From NCBI GenBank assembly GCA_036273515.1, contig DASUHM010000023.1:46574-110573 (forward strand): DNA of 64,000 bases, read 5' to 3'. Source of the DNA: Gaiellales bacterium. GTDB taxonomy: Bacteria; Actinomycetota; Thermoleophilia; Gaiellales; JAICJC01. Position numbers and translations under genes: made by a program. Position 1 is the first letter of the stretch. Every line of letters begins with the position of its first letter. Below, piece by piece: positions 53,006 to 60,975 of this stretch. The notes under the pieces were generated by a model. It was given only the letters and a program-made list of their open reading frames with translations. It was not told the origin of the DNA and did not search any database.

Positions 53006-53914
53006 GTGCGCAGACTCCGCCTGCTGGCCGTGCTCGTCCCGCTGCTCGTGGCCACCGGGTGCGGGTTCAGGCCGGAGCCGATCGGCTCGCTGCCGTCCTT
53101 CCCCCAGGACGTCACCGACGGCATCGGCCGCCACGTCACGATGGAGTCGCAGCCGCGCCGGGTCGTCTCGCTCGACCCGGGCCTGACCGAGTCCGCCTTC
53201 GCCGTCGGCGCCGGCCCCCTGGTCGTGGCCGGCAGTGGACGCGAGCAGTACCCGGCGGCGGCATTGCGGCTGCCGCACGCGGCCGGCGCCGGCAAGACGC
53301 CCGGCGTCGCCCGCCTGCGCAAGCTCCACCCCGACCTCGTGCTCATGCCGAACGGGACGTCGGCGGGCGCGGCCGCGGCCATCCAGAAGGGCGTCGGCGT
53401 CCCAGTGTACGTGGCCGGGCCGGGCACGATCTCCGGCATCGAGCACGACGTCGACCAGGTCGGGGCGCTGACCGGGAACGCCTCCGCAGGGGCCGCGCTC
53501 GTGAAGCACATGCAGTCGCAGCTGGGCGCGGTGAAGGACGCGATCGGCGGCGAGGCGCCCGTCCCGGTGTTCGTCGACGAGGGCTTCTTCTACACCATCG
53601 ACCCGTCCGGGATCGCGGCCCGGCTGATCGCAACGGCGGGCGGCGCAAACGTGGCCTCCGACGCCGTACCGGGCCAGTCGTTCCCGCTGGCGAAGCTGCG
53701 GGCGGGCGCGCCGCAGCTCTACCTCGCCATCGCCGGCCGCGGGGTGACCCTGGCCGGCCTGCGCCATAGCAAGGCGACGCGCGGCCTGCCCGCCGTACAG
53801 CATCGCCGCTTCACGCTCGTCGACGAGGGCGCGCTGACCGACACGGGCCCACGCGTCGCCACCGAGATCCGGGACCTGGCCCGGCTGCTGCACCCGTCGC
53901 TGCAGATCCGGTGA
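53006..53914 (+). CDS. BtuF/FecB-type substrate-binding lipoprotein
   Basis: A 302-residue class III binding protein. The N-terminus MRRLRLLAVLVPLLVATGCGF has a lipobox with Cys near 19. The fold segments RRVVSLDPGLTESAFAVGA, LHPDLVLMPNG and VPVFVDEGFFYTID are typical of cobalamin/siderophore/metal-binding BtuF relatives. No matching permease or ATPase is nearby, so it is an orphan. It overlaps the HAD gene by four bases. The ligand is unknown. Confidence 0.85.
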   Translation: MRRLRLLAVLVPLLVATGCGFRPEPIGSLPSFPQDVTDGIGRHVTMESQPRRVVSLDPGLTESAFAVGAGPLVVAGSGREQYPAAALRLPHAAGAGKTPGVARLRKLHPDLVLMPNGTSAGAAAAIQKGVGVPVYVAGPGTISGIEHDVDQVGALTGNASAGAALVKHMQSQLGAVKDAIGGEAPVPVFVDEGFFYTIDPSGIAARLIATAGGANVASDAVPGQSFPLAKLRAGAPQLYLAIAGRGVTLAGLRHSKATRGLPAVQHRRFTLVDEGALTDTGPRVATEIRDLARLLHPSLQIR

Positions 53915-54573
53915 GCCGGTACGACGCCGTCCTGCTGGACGCCTTCGGGACGCTGATCGACATCGACCGGCCGTTCGAGCGGTTGCGGGAGTCGGTGCGC
54001 CGCCATCTCGGCGCCGAGATCAGCGTCGCCGCCGCCGAGCGCGCCCTGCGCGCGGAGATGACCTACTACGCCGACCACTGCCACGAGGGCGCCGACGGCG
54101 AAACGGTGGCGGAGCTGCGGTCGCGGTGCGCGGCGATCGTGCTCGCGGAGCTCGAGATCGACGCCGACCCGGTCCTGGCCGCGACGCTCCTGATCGACGC
54201 CATCGCGTTCCGCGCCTACGACGACGTCGCGCCTCTCCTCTCCGGCCTCGCGGCTGCCGGCGTCGGTGTCGCGGTAGTCTCGAACTGGGACTGCTCGCTC
54301 CCCGAGGCGCTGGCCTCCGCCGGGATCGAGGTGGCGCACGTGCTCTCGTCCGGGGCGATCGGATCGTCGAAACCTGACACCCGCATCTTCCACGCCGCGC
54401 TCGCGGCGGTCGGCGTCGCACCCGAGCGGGCGCTCCACGTGGGCGACACCGAGGAGACCGACGGGGTCGGCGCCCGGGCGGCCGGGATCGACGTGCGCAT
54501 CGTCGATCGTGGCGGCCGCGCCGGAGGCGCGGATACGATCACCGCGCTGACCGACGTGCTCGACCTGCTGTGA
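53911..54573 (+). CDS. HAD-superfamily hydrolase
   Basis: A 220-residue HAD phosphatase with motif I DAFGTLIDID, motif II VVSNWDCS, the motif III Lys in GSSKPDTRIF and motif IV HVGDTEETD. The first motif lacks the second Asp of DxDGT (DAFGT), as in haloacid dehalogenase-type members. The substrate is unknown. It overlaps the binding-protein gene and the PLP-enzyme gene by GTGA at both ends. Confidence 0.88.
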   Translation: MSRYDAVLLDAFGTLIDIDRPFERLRESVRRHLGAEISVAAAERALRAEMTYYADHCHEGADGETVAELRSRCAAIVLAELEIDADPVLAATLLIDAIAFRAYDDVAPLLSGLAAAGVGVAVVSNWDCSLPEALASAGIEVAHVLSSGAIGSSKPDTRIFHAALAAVGVAPERALHVGDTEETDGVGARAAGIDVRIVDRGGRAGGADTITALTDVLDLL

Positions 54574-55730
54574 CCGACTCCTCCCGTCGCGACGCCGCCA
54601 CCGCGGCCATCCACGCCGGCCGGCTCCCGGCGCTCGCCGGCGTCCCCGTGATCGCGCCCGTGCACCGCTCGGTGATCTACGAGTTCGTCGACGCGGACGA
54701 GTTCGGGAGGGTCATGGGGGATGCCAGCCAGGGCTACCTCTACACGCGCATCAGAAACCCGACCACCGACGAGCTGGGCGCCGTCGTCGCGGAGCTCGAA
54801 GGCGCGGAGGCGGGGCTCTGCTTCGCCTCCGGCATGGGCGCGCTCTCGGCGGCCGTCGCCGAGCTCGCACCGCCCGGCGCGGGCATGGTCGCCGCCACCC
54901 AGATCTACGGCCAGACACACCACATGGCCGCGACCCGGCCCGACGGCCGCCTGGTCGACATCTGCGACATGGACGCGCTGCGGCGGGCCTCCCAGGGCGC
55001 CGCGCTCGTGGTGTGCGAGACCGTCTCGAATCCCTCGCTGGCCGTGGCCGACATCCCCGCCGTCGCCGAGGTCGCGCACGCCGCCGGCGCCCGCCTCGTC
55101 GTCGACAACACGATCGCGACCCCGATCGGCTGCCGGCCGCTCGACCACGGCGCCGACGTCGTCTTCCATTCCGCCACCAAGTACCTGAACGGCCACTCCG
55201 ACGTCCTCGCGGGCGTCGCCGCGGGCTCGGCCGAGCTGATCGGCCGCCTCGCCGAGCGCTCGCTCGAGCTGGGCGCCACGCTCGCCCCCGACTCGGCCTG
55301 GCTCGTGCGCCGCGGCGTGCGCACGCTGCACCTGCGGGTCGAGCGCGCCGCCGAGAACGCGATGGCGATCGCGACGTTCCTCGAGGGCCACCCGCGCGTG
55401 CGGCGGGTGATGTACCCCGGCCTTCCGTCACACCCGTCCCACGACGTCGCCCGGCGAATCCTGCGCAGCTTCGGCGGCCTGATGAGCTTCGAGGTCGAGG
55501 GCGGCCGCCCCGGCGGCGAGGCGGTCATGGACCGGGTCGAGCTCTGCCTGCGCGCGACCAGCCTCGGCGGTCTCGAGACGTGCATCTCCCACCCGGCGTC
55601 GACGAGCCACCGCCAGCTCTCGGCGGCGGAGCTGGCCGACGCGGGCATCGCCGAGGGCGACCTCCGGCTCACGGTCGGGTGCGAGCACGTGGACGACCTG
55701 ATCGCGGACCTGGAGCAGGCGCTTCGTTGA
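54570..55730 (+). CDS. Cys/Met-metabolism PLP enzyme (cystathionine gamma-synthase/lyase type)
   Basis: A 386-residue fold-type I enzyme of the gamma family. YLYTRIRNPTTDELGAVV, the SGMGA phosphate site, VVCETVSNPSLAVADI, VVDNTIATPIGCRPLDHGAD and the PLP-lysine K204 (HSATKYLNGHSD) are seen. It could be cystathionine gamma-synthase, cystathionine gamma-lyase or methionine gamma-lyase; the position gives no clue. It overlaps its neighbours by GTGA (HAD gene) and TTGA (CPBP gene). Confidence 0.9.
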   Translation: MTDSSRRDAATAAIHAGRLPALAGVPVIAPVHRSVIYEFVDADEFGRVMGDASQGYLYTRIRNPTTDELGAVVAELEGAEAGLCFASGMGALSAAVAELAPPGAGMVAATQIYGQTHHMAATRPDGRLVDICDMDALRRASQGAALVVCETVSNPSLAVADIPAVAEVAHAAGARLVVDNTIATPIGCRPLDHGADVVFHSATKYLNGHSDVLAGVAAGSAELIGRLAERSLELGATLAPDSAWLVRRGVRTLHLRVERAAENAMAIATFLEGHPRVRRVMYPGLPSHPSHDVARRILRSFGGLMSFEVEGGRPGGEAVMDRVELCLRATSLGGLETCISHPASTSHRQLSAAELADAGIAEGDLRLTVGCEHVDDLIADLEQALR

Positions 55731-56392
55731 CCGCCGAGCCGGCTCCCCGCGTCTCCCCGTGGTGGATGGCCGCGCCCGCCCTGCTCTTCATCGCGAACTT
55801 CGTCGCGGCCGCGCTGACGTCCACCTCGTCGTCGAAAAACGCCGTCTACAGCGCCTCGGCCATCGTCGGCACGATCGTGGTCGATCTCGTCCTCATCGGC
55901 TACGTGCTCTTCGCCGTGCGCATGTCGCGGCGGCCCATCAAGCCGACGCTCGCGATCGTGCGCACGCCACTGCGGTCGGCCGTGCGGCTCGGGCTGGCCG
56001 CGCTCGGGGTGATCATCGTCGCCAACTTCGCCCTCGAGCCGCTGCTGCACGCGAGCCAACGACAGGGGATCGCGCCGACCCACGACCCGCGCACGACCCA
56101 TCAGTGGGCCGTCCTTAGCATCGCGATCGTCGGGCTCGTCGTCGTGGCGCCGTTCGCGGAGGAGCTCGTGTTCCGCGGCCTCGGCTTCGCCACGCTCGGC
56201 CGCTACGCGCTGCCCCTGACGGCGGCCCTCTTCGCCCTCGCGCACGGGCTGCCGGTGCTGCTGATCCCGGTCGCGATCGCCGGTCTCGCGCTCGGCTGGG
56301 TGCGGCTGAAGAGCGGCTCGGTGCTGCCGGGAATGGGCGTGCACATGAGCCTGAACGCGCTCGCGCTGGCGCTCGCGCTGCTCGTCTCCTGA
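55727..56392 (+). CDS. CPBP (CAAX-like) intramembrane metalloprotease
   Basis: A 221-residue membrane protein starting at TTG 55727, which overlaps the PLP gene stop (TTGA). Motif 1 is FAEELVFRG (E145, E146, R150). Motif 2 is HGLP (H173). A third metal-site segment is GVHMSLN (H206, N210). Helices lie at about 15-30, 45-63, 85-103, 128-142 and beyond. Such proteases process prenylated or bacteriocin-type peptides; the substrate here is unknown. Confidence 0.88.
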   Translation: MTAEPAPRVSPWWMAAPALLFIANFVAAALTSTSSSKNAVYSASAIVGTIVVDLVLIGYVLFAVRMSRRPIKPTLAIVRTPLRSAVRLGLAALGVIIVANFALEPLLHASQRQGIAPTHDPRTTHQWAVLSIAIVGLVVVAPFAEELVFRGLGFATLGRYALPLTAALFALAHGLPVLLIPVAIAGLALGWVRLKSGSVLPGMGVHMSLNALALALALLVS

Positions 56393-56442
56393 CCCGGGGC
56401 GACCTTCGCGGATCCGGGGACGCCTGCGTAGACTCCTGCGGC

Positions 56443-56733
56443 ATGGACGACCCCGTGCTCGCCTCCTACCGGGATCGGATCTCGGCCGCCGACGACAGCG
56501 TCCTCGAGGCGGTGAACCACCGCCTGAAGCTGGTCGCCGAGCTGCACGCGCACAAGCGCCGGAGCGGCCTGCCGCTGTTCGACGGCGCCCGCGAGCAGGA
56601 CGTCATCGCCCGCGCGATCGCGCGCAACGGCGGCCCGCTCTCCGACGACGGCGTGCGCCAGCTCTACGCCCTGCTGCTGCCCCTCTGCACCGCCGAGGCC
56701 GCCCGGCTCGGCGAGGAGGCGGCGCCGGCCTGA
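56443..56733 (+). CDS. Chorismate mutase, AroQ class
   Basis: A 96-residue all-helical protein. Active-site candidates are R11 (SYRDRISAADDSVLEAVNHR), the K in LHAHKRRSGLPLFDGARE (Lys and Glu) and the R residues after it. It converts chorismate to prephenate for Phe/Tyr synthesis. It is a lone domain, not fused to a dehydratase. It is coupled by TGATG to the downstream ABC ATPase gene, which is functionally unrelated. Confidence 0.85.
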   Translation: MDDPVLASYRDRISAADDSVLEAVNHRLKLVAELHAHKRRSGLPLFDGAREQDVIARAIARNGGPLSDDGVRQLYALLLPLCTAEAARLGEEAAPA

Positions 56734-57458
56734 TGGGGGTCATCGCCGCCACCGACGTCACCCGCCGCTACGGCGAGGGCGATGCCGCCGTCGACGCGCT
56801 CAAGGGCGTCTCGCTGGACGTGCCCGCGGGCCAGTTCGCGGCGGTCATGGGCCCGTCCGGGTCGGGCAAGTCGACGCTCATGCACATCCTGGCGGGGCTC
56901 GACCGGCCGACGACCGGCACCGTCGCGATCGACGGCACCGATATCACCGAGCTGAACGACAAGCGACTGACGCTGCTGCGGCGCCACAACATCGGTTTCA
57001 TCTTCCAGTTCTTCAACCTGCTGCCGACGCTGACGGCCGAGGAGAACATCCTGCTCCCGCTCCAGATCGCGGGCACGAAGCCCGACTCCGAGTGGGTCGA
57101 GTCCGTGATCGACCGGGTCGGCCTTGGCGACCGCCGGCGGCACCGGCCGGCCGAGCTCTCGGGCGGCCAGCAGCAGCGCGTCGCGATCGCCCGCGCGCTC
57201 GTGTCGCGGCCCACCGTGATCTTCGCCGACGAGCCGACGGGCAACCTCGACTCGGCCACCGGCGGCGAGATCCTGACCGTGCTGCGCGAGGCGGTCGACT
57301 CTTTCCAGCAGACGACGGTCATGGTGACCCATGACGCCGGGGCGGCCGCGATCGCCGATCGCGCGCTGTTCCTGGCCGACGGGCTGATCGTGCGCGACGC
57401 GCCCTGCGGGGACGCCGGCGACATCATGGCCATCATGGCCGACCTCAGCGCGCGATGA
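56733..57458 (+). CDS. MacB/LolD-type ABC transporter ATP-binding protein
   Basis: A 241-residue ABC ATPase with Walker A GPSGSGKST (about 36-44), the Q-loop FIFQFFNLLPTLTAEENI, signature [15 protein letters not shown], Walker B VIFADEPTGNLDSATG and the H-loop MVTHD. The EPTGNLDS motif marks the MacB/LolD/FtsE group. It overlaps the permease gene by ATGA, and the two products form a type VII exporter or lipoprotein-handling ABC machine. Confidence 0.93.
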   Translation: MGVIAATDVTRRYGEGDAAVDALKGVSLDVPAGQFAAVMGPSGSGKSTLMHILAGLDRPTTGTVAIDGTDITELNDKRLTLLRRHNIGFIFQFFNLLPTLTAEENILLPLQIAGTKPDSEWVESVIDRVGLGDRRRHRPAELSGGQQQRVAIARALVSRPTVIFADEPTGNLDSATGGEILTVLREAVDSFQQTTVMVTHDAGAAAIADRALFLADGLIVRDAPCGDAGDIMAIMADLSAR

Positions 57459-60016
57459 CCCGCTATGCCCTGCGCAGCATGGCGAGCCACAAGCTCCGCA
57501 CGGCGCTGACGGCGATCGCGATCGTGCTCGGCACCGCCATGATGGCGGGGACGTTCGTCATCACCGACCAGATCCGAAACGCCTTCTCGGACATCTTCGG
57601 CACGAGCTTCGCCGGCACGGACGTCTACCTCAGCCGCCGGCCGGCCTTCGGGAACGGCAACGGCCAGGCCCAGGTCGGCCCGCTGCCGGCCTCGCTGATC
57701 CAGCAGGTGCGCCAGATCCAGGGAGTCGCCAAGGCGGAGGGCCAGATCCAGGGGATCGGGTCGCTGGTCGTGGACGGCAAGTTCGTGGCGTCGCAGGGGG
57801 GCGCCCCCAACCTGGTCGTCTCGACGCTGCCGAAGCCGTTCAACCAGAACACGCTGGTCGAAGGCCACTACCCGGAGGCGCCCGGCCAGGTCGCGCTGAT
57901 CCAGCAGCTCGCCGACGACCACCACCTGCACGTCGGCCAGCAGGTCGGGCTGACGACGCTCCAGGGCGTCCAGCCGGTCACGATCGTGGGCGTCTTCCGC
58001 TTCGGCAACGTGTCGTCGATCGGCGGCGCGACGGTCGTCGCGACGACGTTCGCCGACGCGCAGCGCTGGTACGACCGCGTCGGCAAGACGTCGACCATCT
58101 CGGTCGACGGGGAGTCCGGCATCTCGCCGAAGCAGCTCAAGCAGCGAGTCGCGGCTCGGCTGCCGCACTGGGTGAAGGTGCAGACCGGCGCCGAGGCGGC
58201 GAAGGAGCAGACCGACGAGATCTCGGGCGCCATCAACTCGTTCTTCACGCCCGCGCTGCTCGCCTTCGCCGGCGCGGCGGTGCTCGTGGGCGCCTTCGTC
58301 ATCTTCAACACCTTCTCGATCACGGTCGCACAGCGCATGCGCGAGTTCGCGATGCTGCGCACGATCGGCGCGATGCGCCGCCAGGTGCTGACGACCGTGC
58401 TCGGCGAGGCGCTGATGGTCGGCGTGATGGCCTCGGTGCTCGGCATCCTGGCCGGCGTCGGGTTCGCGAAGCTGCTCGGGGCGCTCTTCAAAGCCGTCGG
58501 CTTCGGCCTGCCGTTGGCGGGCATCAGCGTCCACCTCTGGCCGGGCGTGATCGTGCCACTGGCCGTCGGGGTCGGCGTCACGCTGGCGGCGTCGTTTGCG
58601 CCCGCCCGCCGGGCCACCCGCGTGCCGCCGATCGCGGCGCTGCGCGAGGGCGCCGTGCTGCCGCGGACGTGGCTCAGCCGGTTCACGCCCTACATCGCCG
58701 GGCTGGCGCTCGTGGCCGGCATCCTGCTCGTTTTCGCCGGGGTGACCGGCTCCGGACCGACGACCCAGCGCCTGCTCACCATCGCCGGCGGCGCGATCCT
58801 CTCGTTCATCGGCCTCGCGATGGTGTCGCGCTATTTGATCCGGCCGCTCGCACGGGCGATCGGCTGGCCGCTCAGCCTCGGCCGCGGCGCGTCGGGCCGG
58901 CTCGCGCGCGAGAACACCACCCGCAACACCGGCCGCACCGCGGTGACCGCCGCCGCGCTCATGATCGGCATCGGCCTCGTCGTCTTCTTCTCGGTGTTGA
59001 TCAACGGCTTCAAGGAGTCGTTCCTGGGCTCGATCGACAAGAGCATCACCTCGAACCTGATCATCCAGAGCCACAGCCAGGGCAATCCTGTACCGATCGA
59101 CGCGGTCAAGGCGGCGCAGAAGGTGCCGGGCGTCGATACGGCCGTCGGCATCGCCTTCACCCAGGTCAAGATCGGGAACGGCGGCACGGACGAGGCGAAC
59201 GGCATCGACCCGGCGACGCTGCCGCGCCTGTACTCGATCCAGTGGCAGAAGGGCGGGTCGGACGCGCTGCTCGGGCGGCTCGGTGCGGGGGATGCTCTCA
59301 TCGAGGAGCAGTTCGCGAAGTCGCACCACCTCTCCCCCGGGTCGAGCTTCGACGTGACGAGCATCGACGGCCGCCACGTCGACCTGCACGTGATCGGCCA
59401 GTACAAGGATCCCGTCCTCTTCAGCGGGTTCATGGTGTCGCAGGGGACGTATTCCGAGCTCACCACCGACCACAACCCGCAGGTGCTGCTGGTGCGCTAC
59501 GCCGACGGCGCGAACGATGACGCGACGACGCAGGCGGTGCGCACGGCGCTGAAACCGTTCCCGGACGTGAACGTGCAGACGAACGCCGAGTTCAAGGCGT
59601 CGTTCTCGAAGCAAATCAACCAGCTGCTCTACCTGCTCTACATCCTGCTCGCGATGAGCGTCGTGATCTCGCTCTTCGGGATCGTGAACACGCTCGCGCT
59701 GTCCGTGTTCGAGCGCACGCGTGAGATCGGGATGCTGCGTGCGATCGGGACCACGCGCTTCCAGCTGCGCCAGACGATCCTCTACGAGAGCGTCATCACC
59801 GCCATCATCGGCGGCATCCTCGGCATCGTCATCGGCATCGTGCTGGCCTGGGTGGTCTCGCTCGGCTTCCGCTCGTCGGGCATCGTGTTCGCGATCCCGT
59901 ACGGCCAGGTGATCGTCTCGCTGATCGTGGCCGCGATCGCGGGCGCCGTCGCCGCCGCCTTCCCGGCCCGCCGCGCCGCCCGCCTGAACGTGCTCGACGC
60001 GCTGCAGTACGAGTAG
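57455..60016 (+). CDS. MacB/FtsX-type ABC permease with two FtsX domains
   Basis: An 853-residue membrane protein. It has an N-terminal helix (about 18-35), a large extracytoplasmic domain (40-250), an FtsX domain with three helices (about 265-400), a middle pair of helices (410-470), a second N-terminal helix after SGRLARENTTRNTGRTAV (about 495-515), a second extracytoplasmic domain (520-715) and a final FtsX domain (about 725-850). Characteristic FtsX phrases such as REFAMLRTIGAMRRQV and REIGMLRAIGTTRFQLR occur twice. It exports lipids, antibiotics or proteins by mechanotransmission. The stop is 6 bases before the nested palindrome. Confidence 0.92.
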   Translation: MTRYALRSMASHKLRTALTAIAIVLGTAMMAGTFVITDQIRNAFSDIFGTSFAGTDVYLSRRPAFGNGNGQAQVGPLPASLIQQVRQIQGVAKAEGQIQGIGSLVVDGKFVASQGGAPNLVVSTLPKPFNQNTLVEGHYPEAPGQVALIQQLADDHHLHVGQQVGLTTLQGVQPVTIVGVFRFGNVSSIGGATVVATTFADAQRWYDRVGKTSTISVDGESGISPKQLKQRVAARLPHWVKVQTGAEAAKEQTDEISGAINSFFTPALLAFAGAAVLVGAFVIFNTFSITVAQRMREFAMLRTIGAMRRQVLTTVLGEALMVGVMASVLGILAGVGFAKLLGALFKAVGFGLPLAGISVHLWPGVIVPLAVGVGVTLAASFAPARRATRVPPIAALREGAVLPRTWLSRFTPYIAGLALVAGILLVFAGVTGSGPTTQRLLTIAGGAILSFIGLAMVSRYLIRPLARAIGWPLSLGRGASGRLARENTTRNTGRTAVTAAALMIGIGLVVFFSVLINGFKESFLGSIDKSITSNLIIQSHSQGNPVPIDAVKAAQKVPGVDTAVGIAFTQVKIGNGGTDEANGIDPATLPRLYSIQWQKGGSDALLGRLGAGDALIEEQFAKSHHLSPGSSFDVTSIDGRHVDLHVIGQYKDPVLFSGFMVSQGTYSELTTDHNPQVLLVRYADGANDDATTQAVRTALKPFPDVNVQTNAEFKASFSKQINQLLYLLYILLAMSVVISLFGIVNTLALSVFERTREIGMLRAIGTTRFQLRQTILYESVITAIIGGILGIVIGIVLAWVVSLGFRSSGIVFAIPYGQVIVSLIVAAIAGAVAAAFPARRAARLNVLDALQYE

Positions 60017-60021
60017 CCCGC

Positions 60022-60056
60022 GCGCACCAGGCGGGGTCAGACCCCTTTTGGTGCGC
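60022..60056. repeat. Nested palindrome, inverted copy of 14849-14879
   Basis: Outer arms GCGCACCA/TGGTGCGC (60022-60029, 60049-60056) enclose GGGGTCAGACCCC (60033-60045). The minus strand reads the same as the element at 14849 with one mismatch in the spacer. It supplies the stop codon of the YjbR-type gene (TGA, 60037-60039 on the minus strand) and lies at the 3' end of the ABC permease gene. Confidence 0.9.
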
Positions 60057-60414
60057 CCGTGACCGCCTCGTGGGCGTCCTCGATCACGCCCGCCAGCTCG
60101 TCCCAGTCGAGCCCGCAGTCGAGCCGCACGCCGATCCAGCCCCGATGGCCCACGTACGGCGGCACGAAGTAGCGCTCGGGGTCGGCGTCCACCACGGCTG
60201 CCTGCACGCCCGCGGCGGCGGCACACCAGAGCGCCAGCCGGCCATCCCGGTGGTGGTTGTCCATGAACATCACGAACGACCGCTTCGCGGCGAAGAAGGT
60301 GGGGGAGCCATGGCTGGGCCGCTCCGTGGCAGCCGGCAGCGCGAGGCAGATCGCGCGCACCCGCTCGATCGCGGTGCCGTCGTCCAGGCTGGGCGGCCGC
60401 TCGTAGGGAGGCAT
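60037..60414 (-). CDS. MmcQ/YjbR-family DNA-binding-fold protein
   Basis: A 125-residue protein of the YjbR/MmcQ family (DUF419). ATERPSHGSPTFFAAKRSFVMF, GRLALWC, PERYFVPPYVGHRGWIGVRL and the closing DWDELAGVIEDAHEAV are characteristic. The fold resembles a double-wing DNA-binding domain; function is unproven. The last codons (GAPKGV then TGA) are read from the palindromic element, so the repeat has fixed the C-terminus. Confidence 0.85.
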   Translation of the reverse strand: MPPYERPPSLDDGTAIERVRAICLALPAATERPSHGSPTFFAAKRSFVMFMDNHHRDGRLALWCAAAAGVQAAVVDADPERYFVPPYVGHRGWIGVRLDCGLDWDELAGVIEDAHEAVTGAPKGV

Positions 60415-60442
60415 GGCGACACCCTAGATCGGGGGAGCGGCT

Positions 60443-60790
60443 TTGCGGTCGTGGTCCGCCGCAGCGCTCGGGGTGGCCCTCTACGTGGTTGGCGGGCGGG
60501 GGCTAGACCCGCTGGTAAAAGCCTCTACAAAAGCCCGCGGCCTGCCGCTGAAGCGGCCCGTGTGCGCGACCTGCATCGACCGCACCAGACGACGCACCGA
60601 AGAGATCAGGGTCGGCTACCGCGTCACCGTCTGGCTCTGGCCCGGCCACGCGTCACAAGCCTTCCCGGCTACGGCGAGCGTGCCGACGGCAGTCCAGTCG
60701 ATGGTCAGCGGCAACAGCATCAGCCCCAGTGATAGCCGCCAAGCCGGACGGAATCCGTCGGTCGTCAGTCGGGCAGAAGCTCTGTGGTGA
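60443..60790 (+). CDS. Possible hypothetical protein with CxxC motif
   Basis: A 115-codon frame beginning MRSWSAAALGVALYVV (possible signal anchor) with CATCIDRTRRRTEEIRVGY followed by VWLWPGHAS. The CxxC and later His suggest a small zinc ribbon, but the tail from about residue 75 looks unconserved and may be non-coding. It could be a decayed gene. The remaining 60791-60975 shows no convincing gene on either strand. The whole 560-base stretch is the poorest in genes after the pseudogenes. Confidence 0.3.
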   Translation: MRSWSAAALGVALYVVGGRGLDPLVKASTKARGLPLKRPVCATCIDRTRRRTEEIRVGYRVTVWLWPGHASQAFPATASVPTAVQSMVSGNSISPSDSRQAGRNPSVVSRAEALW

Positions 60791-60975
60791 TGGTGCCGTT
60801 GCCGGCGACGACCAACTGTGGTGCCAATGGATCCCAGGCTGACCGGCCTGGAGGGCGCGGATGCCGACCCAACCCACCTCCCCCGCCACGCCTGCACCGC
60901 CCACACCCCAGCCGCCGCACCCTTCAACGCTGGCACGGGGAACCCGCCGGCTCAGCAAACCGCCGTAACGCCCCG

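Noticed and set aside
53911..54573. HAD protein as the missing trehalose-6-phosphate phosphatase OtsB
   Set aside because: The motifs and cap arrangement fit the haloacid dehalogenase type rather than the OtsB family, and it is over 10 kb from otsA.
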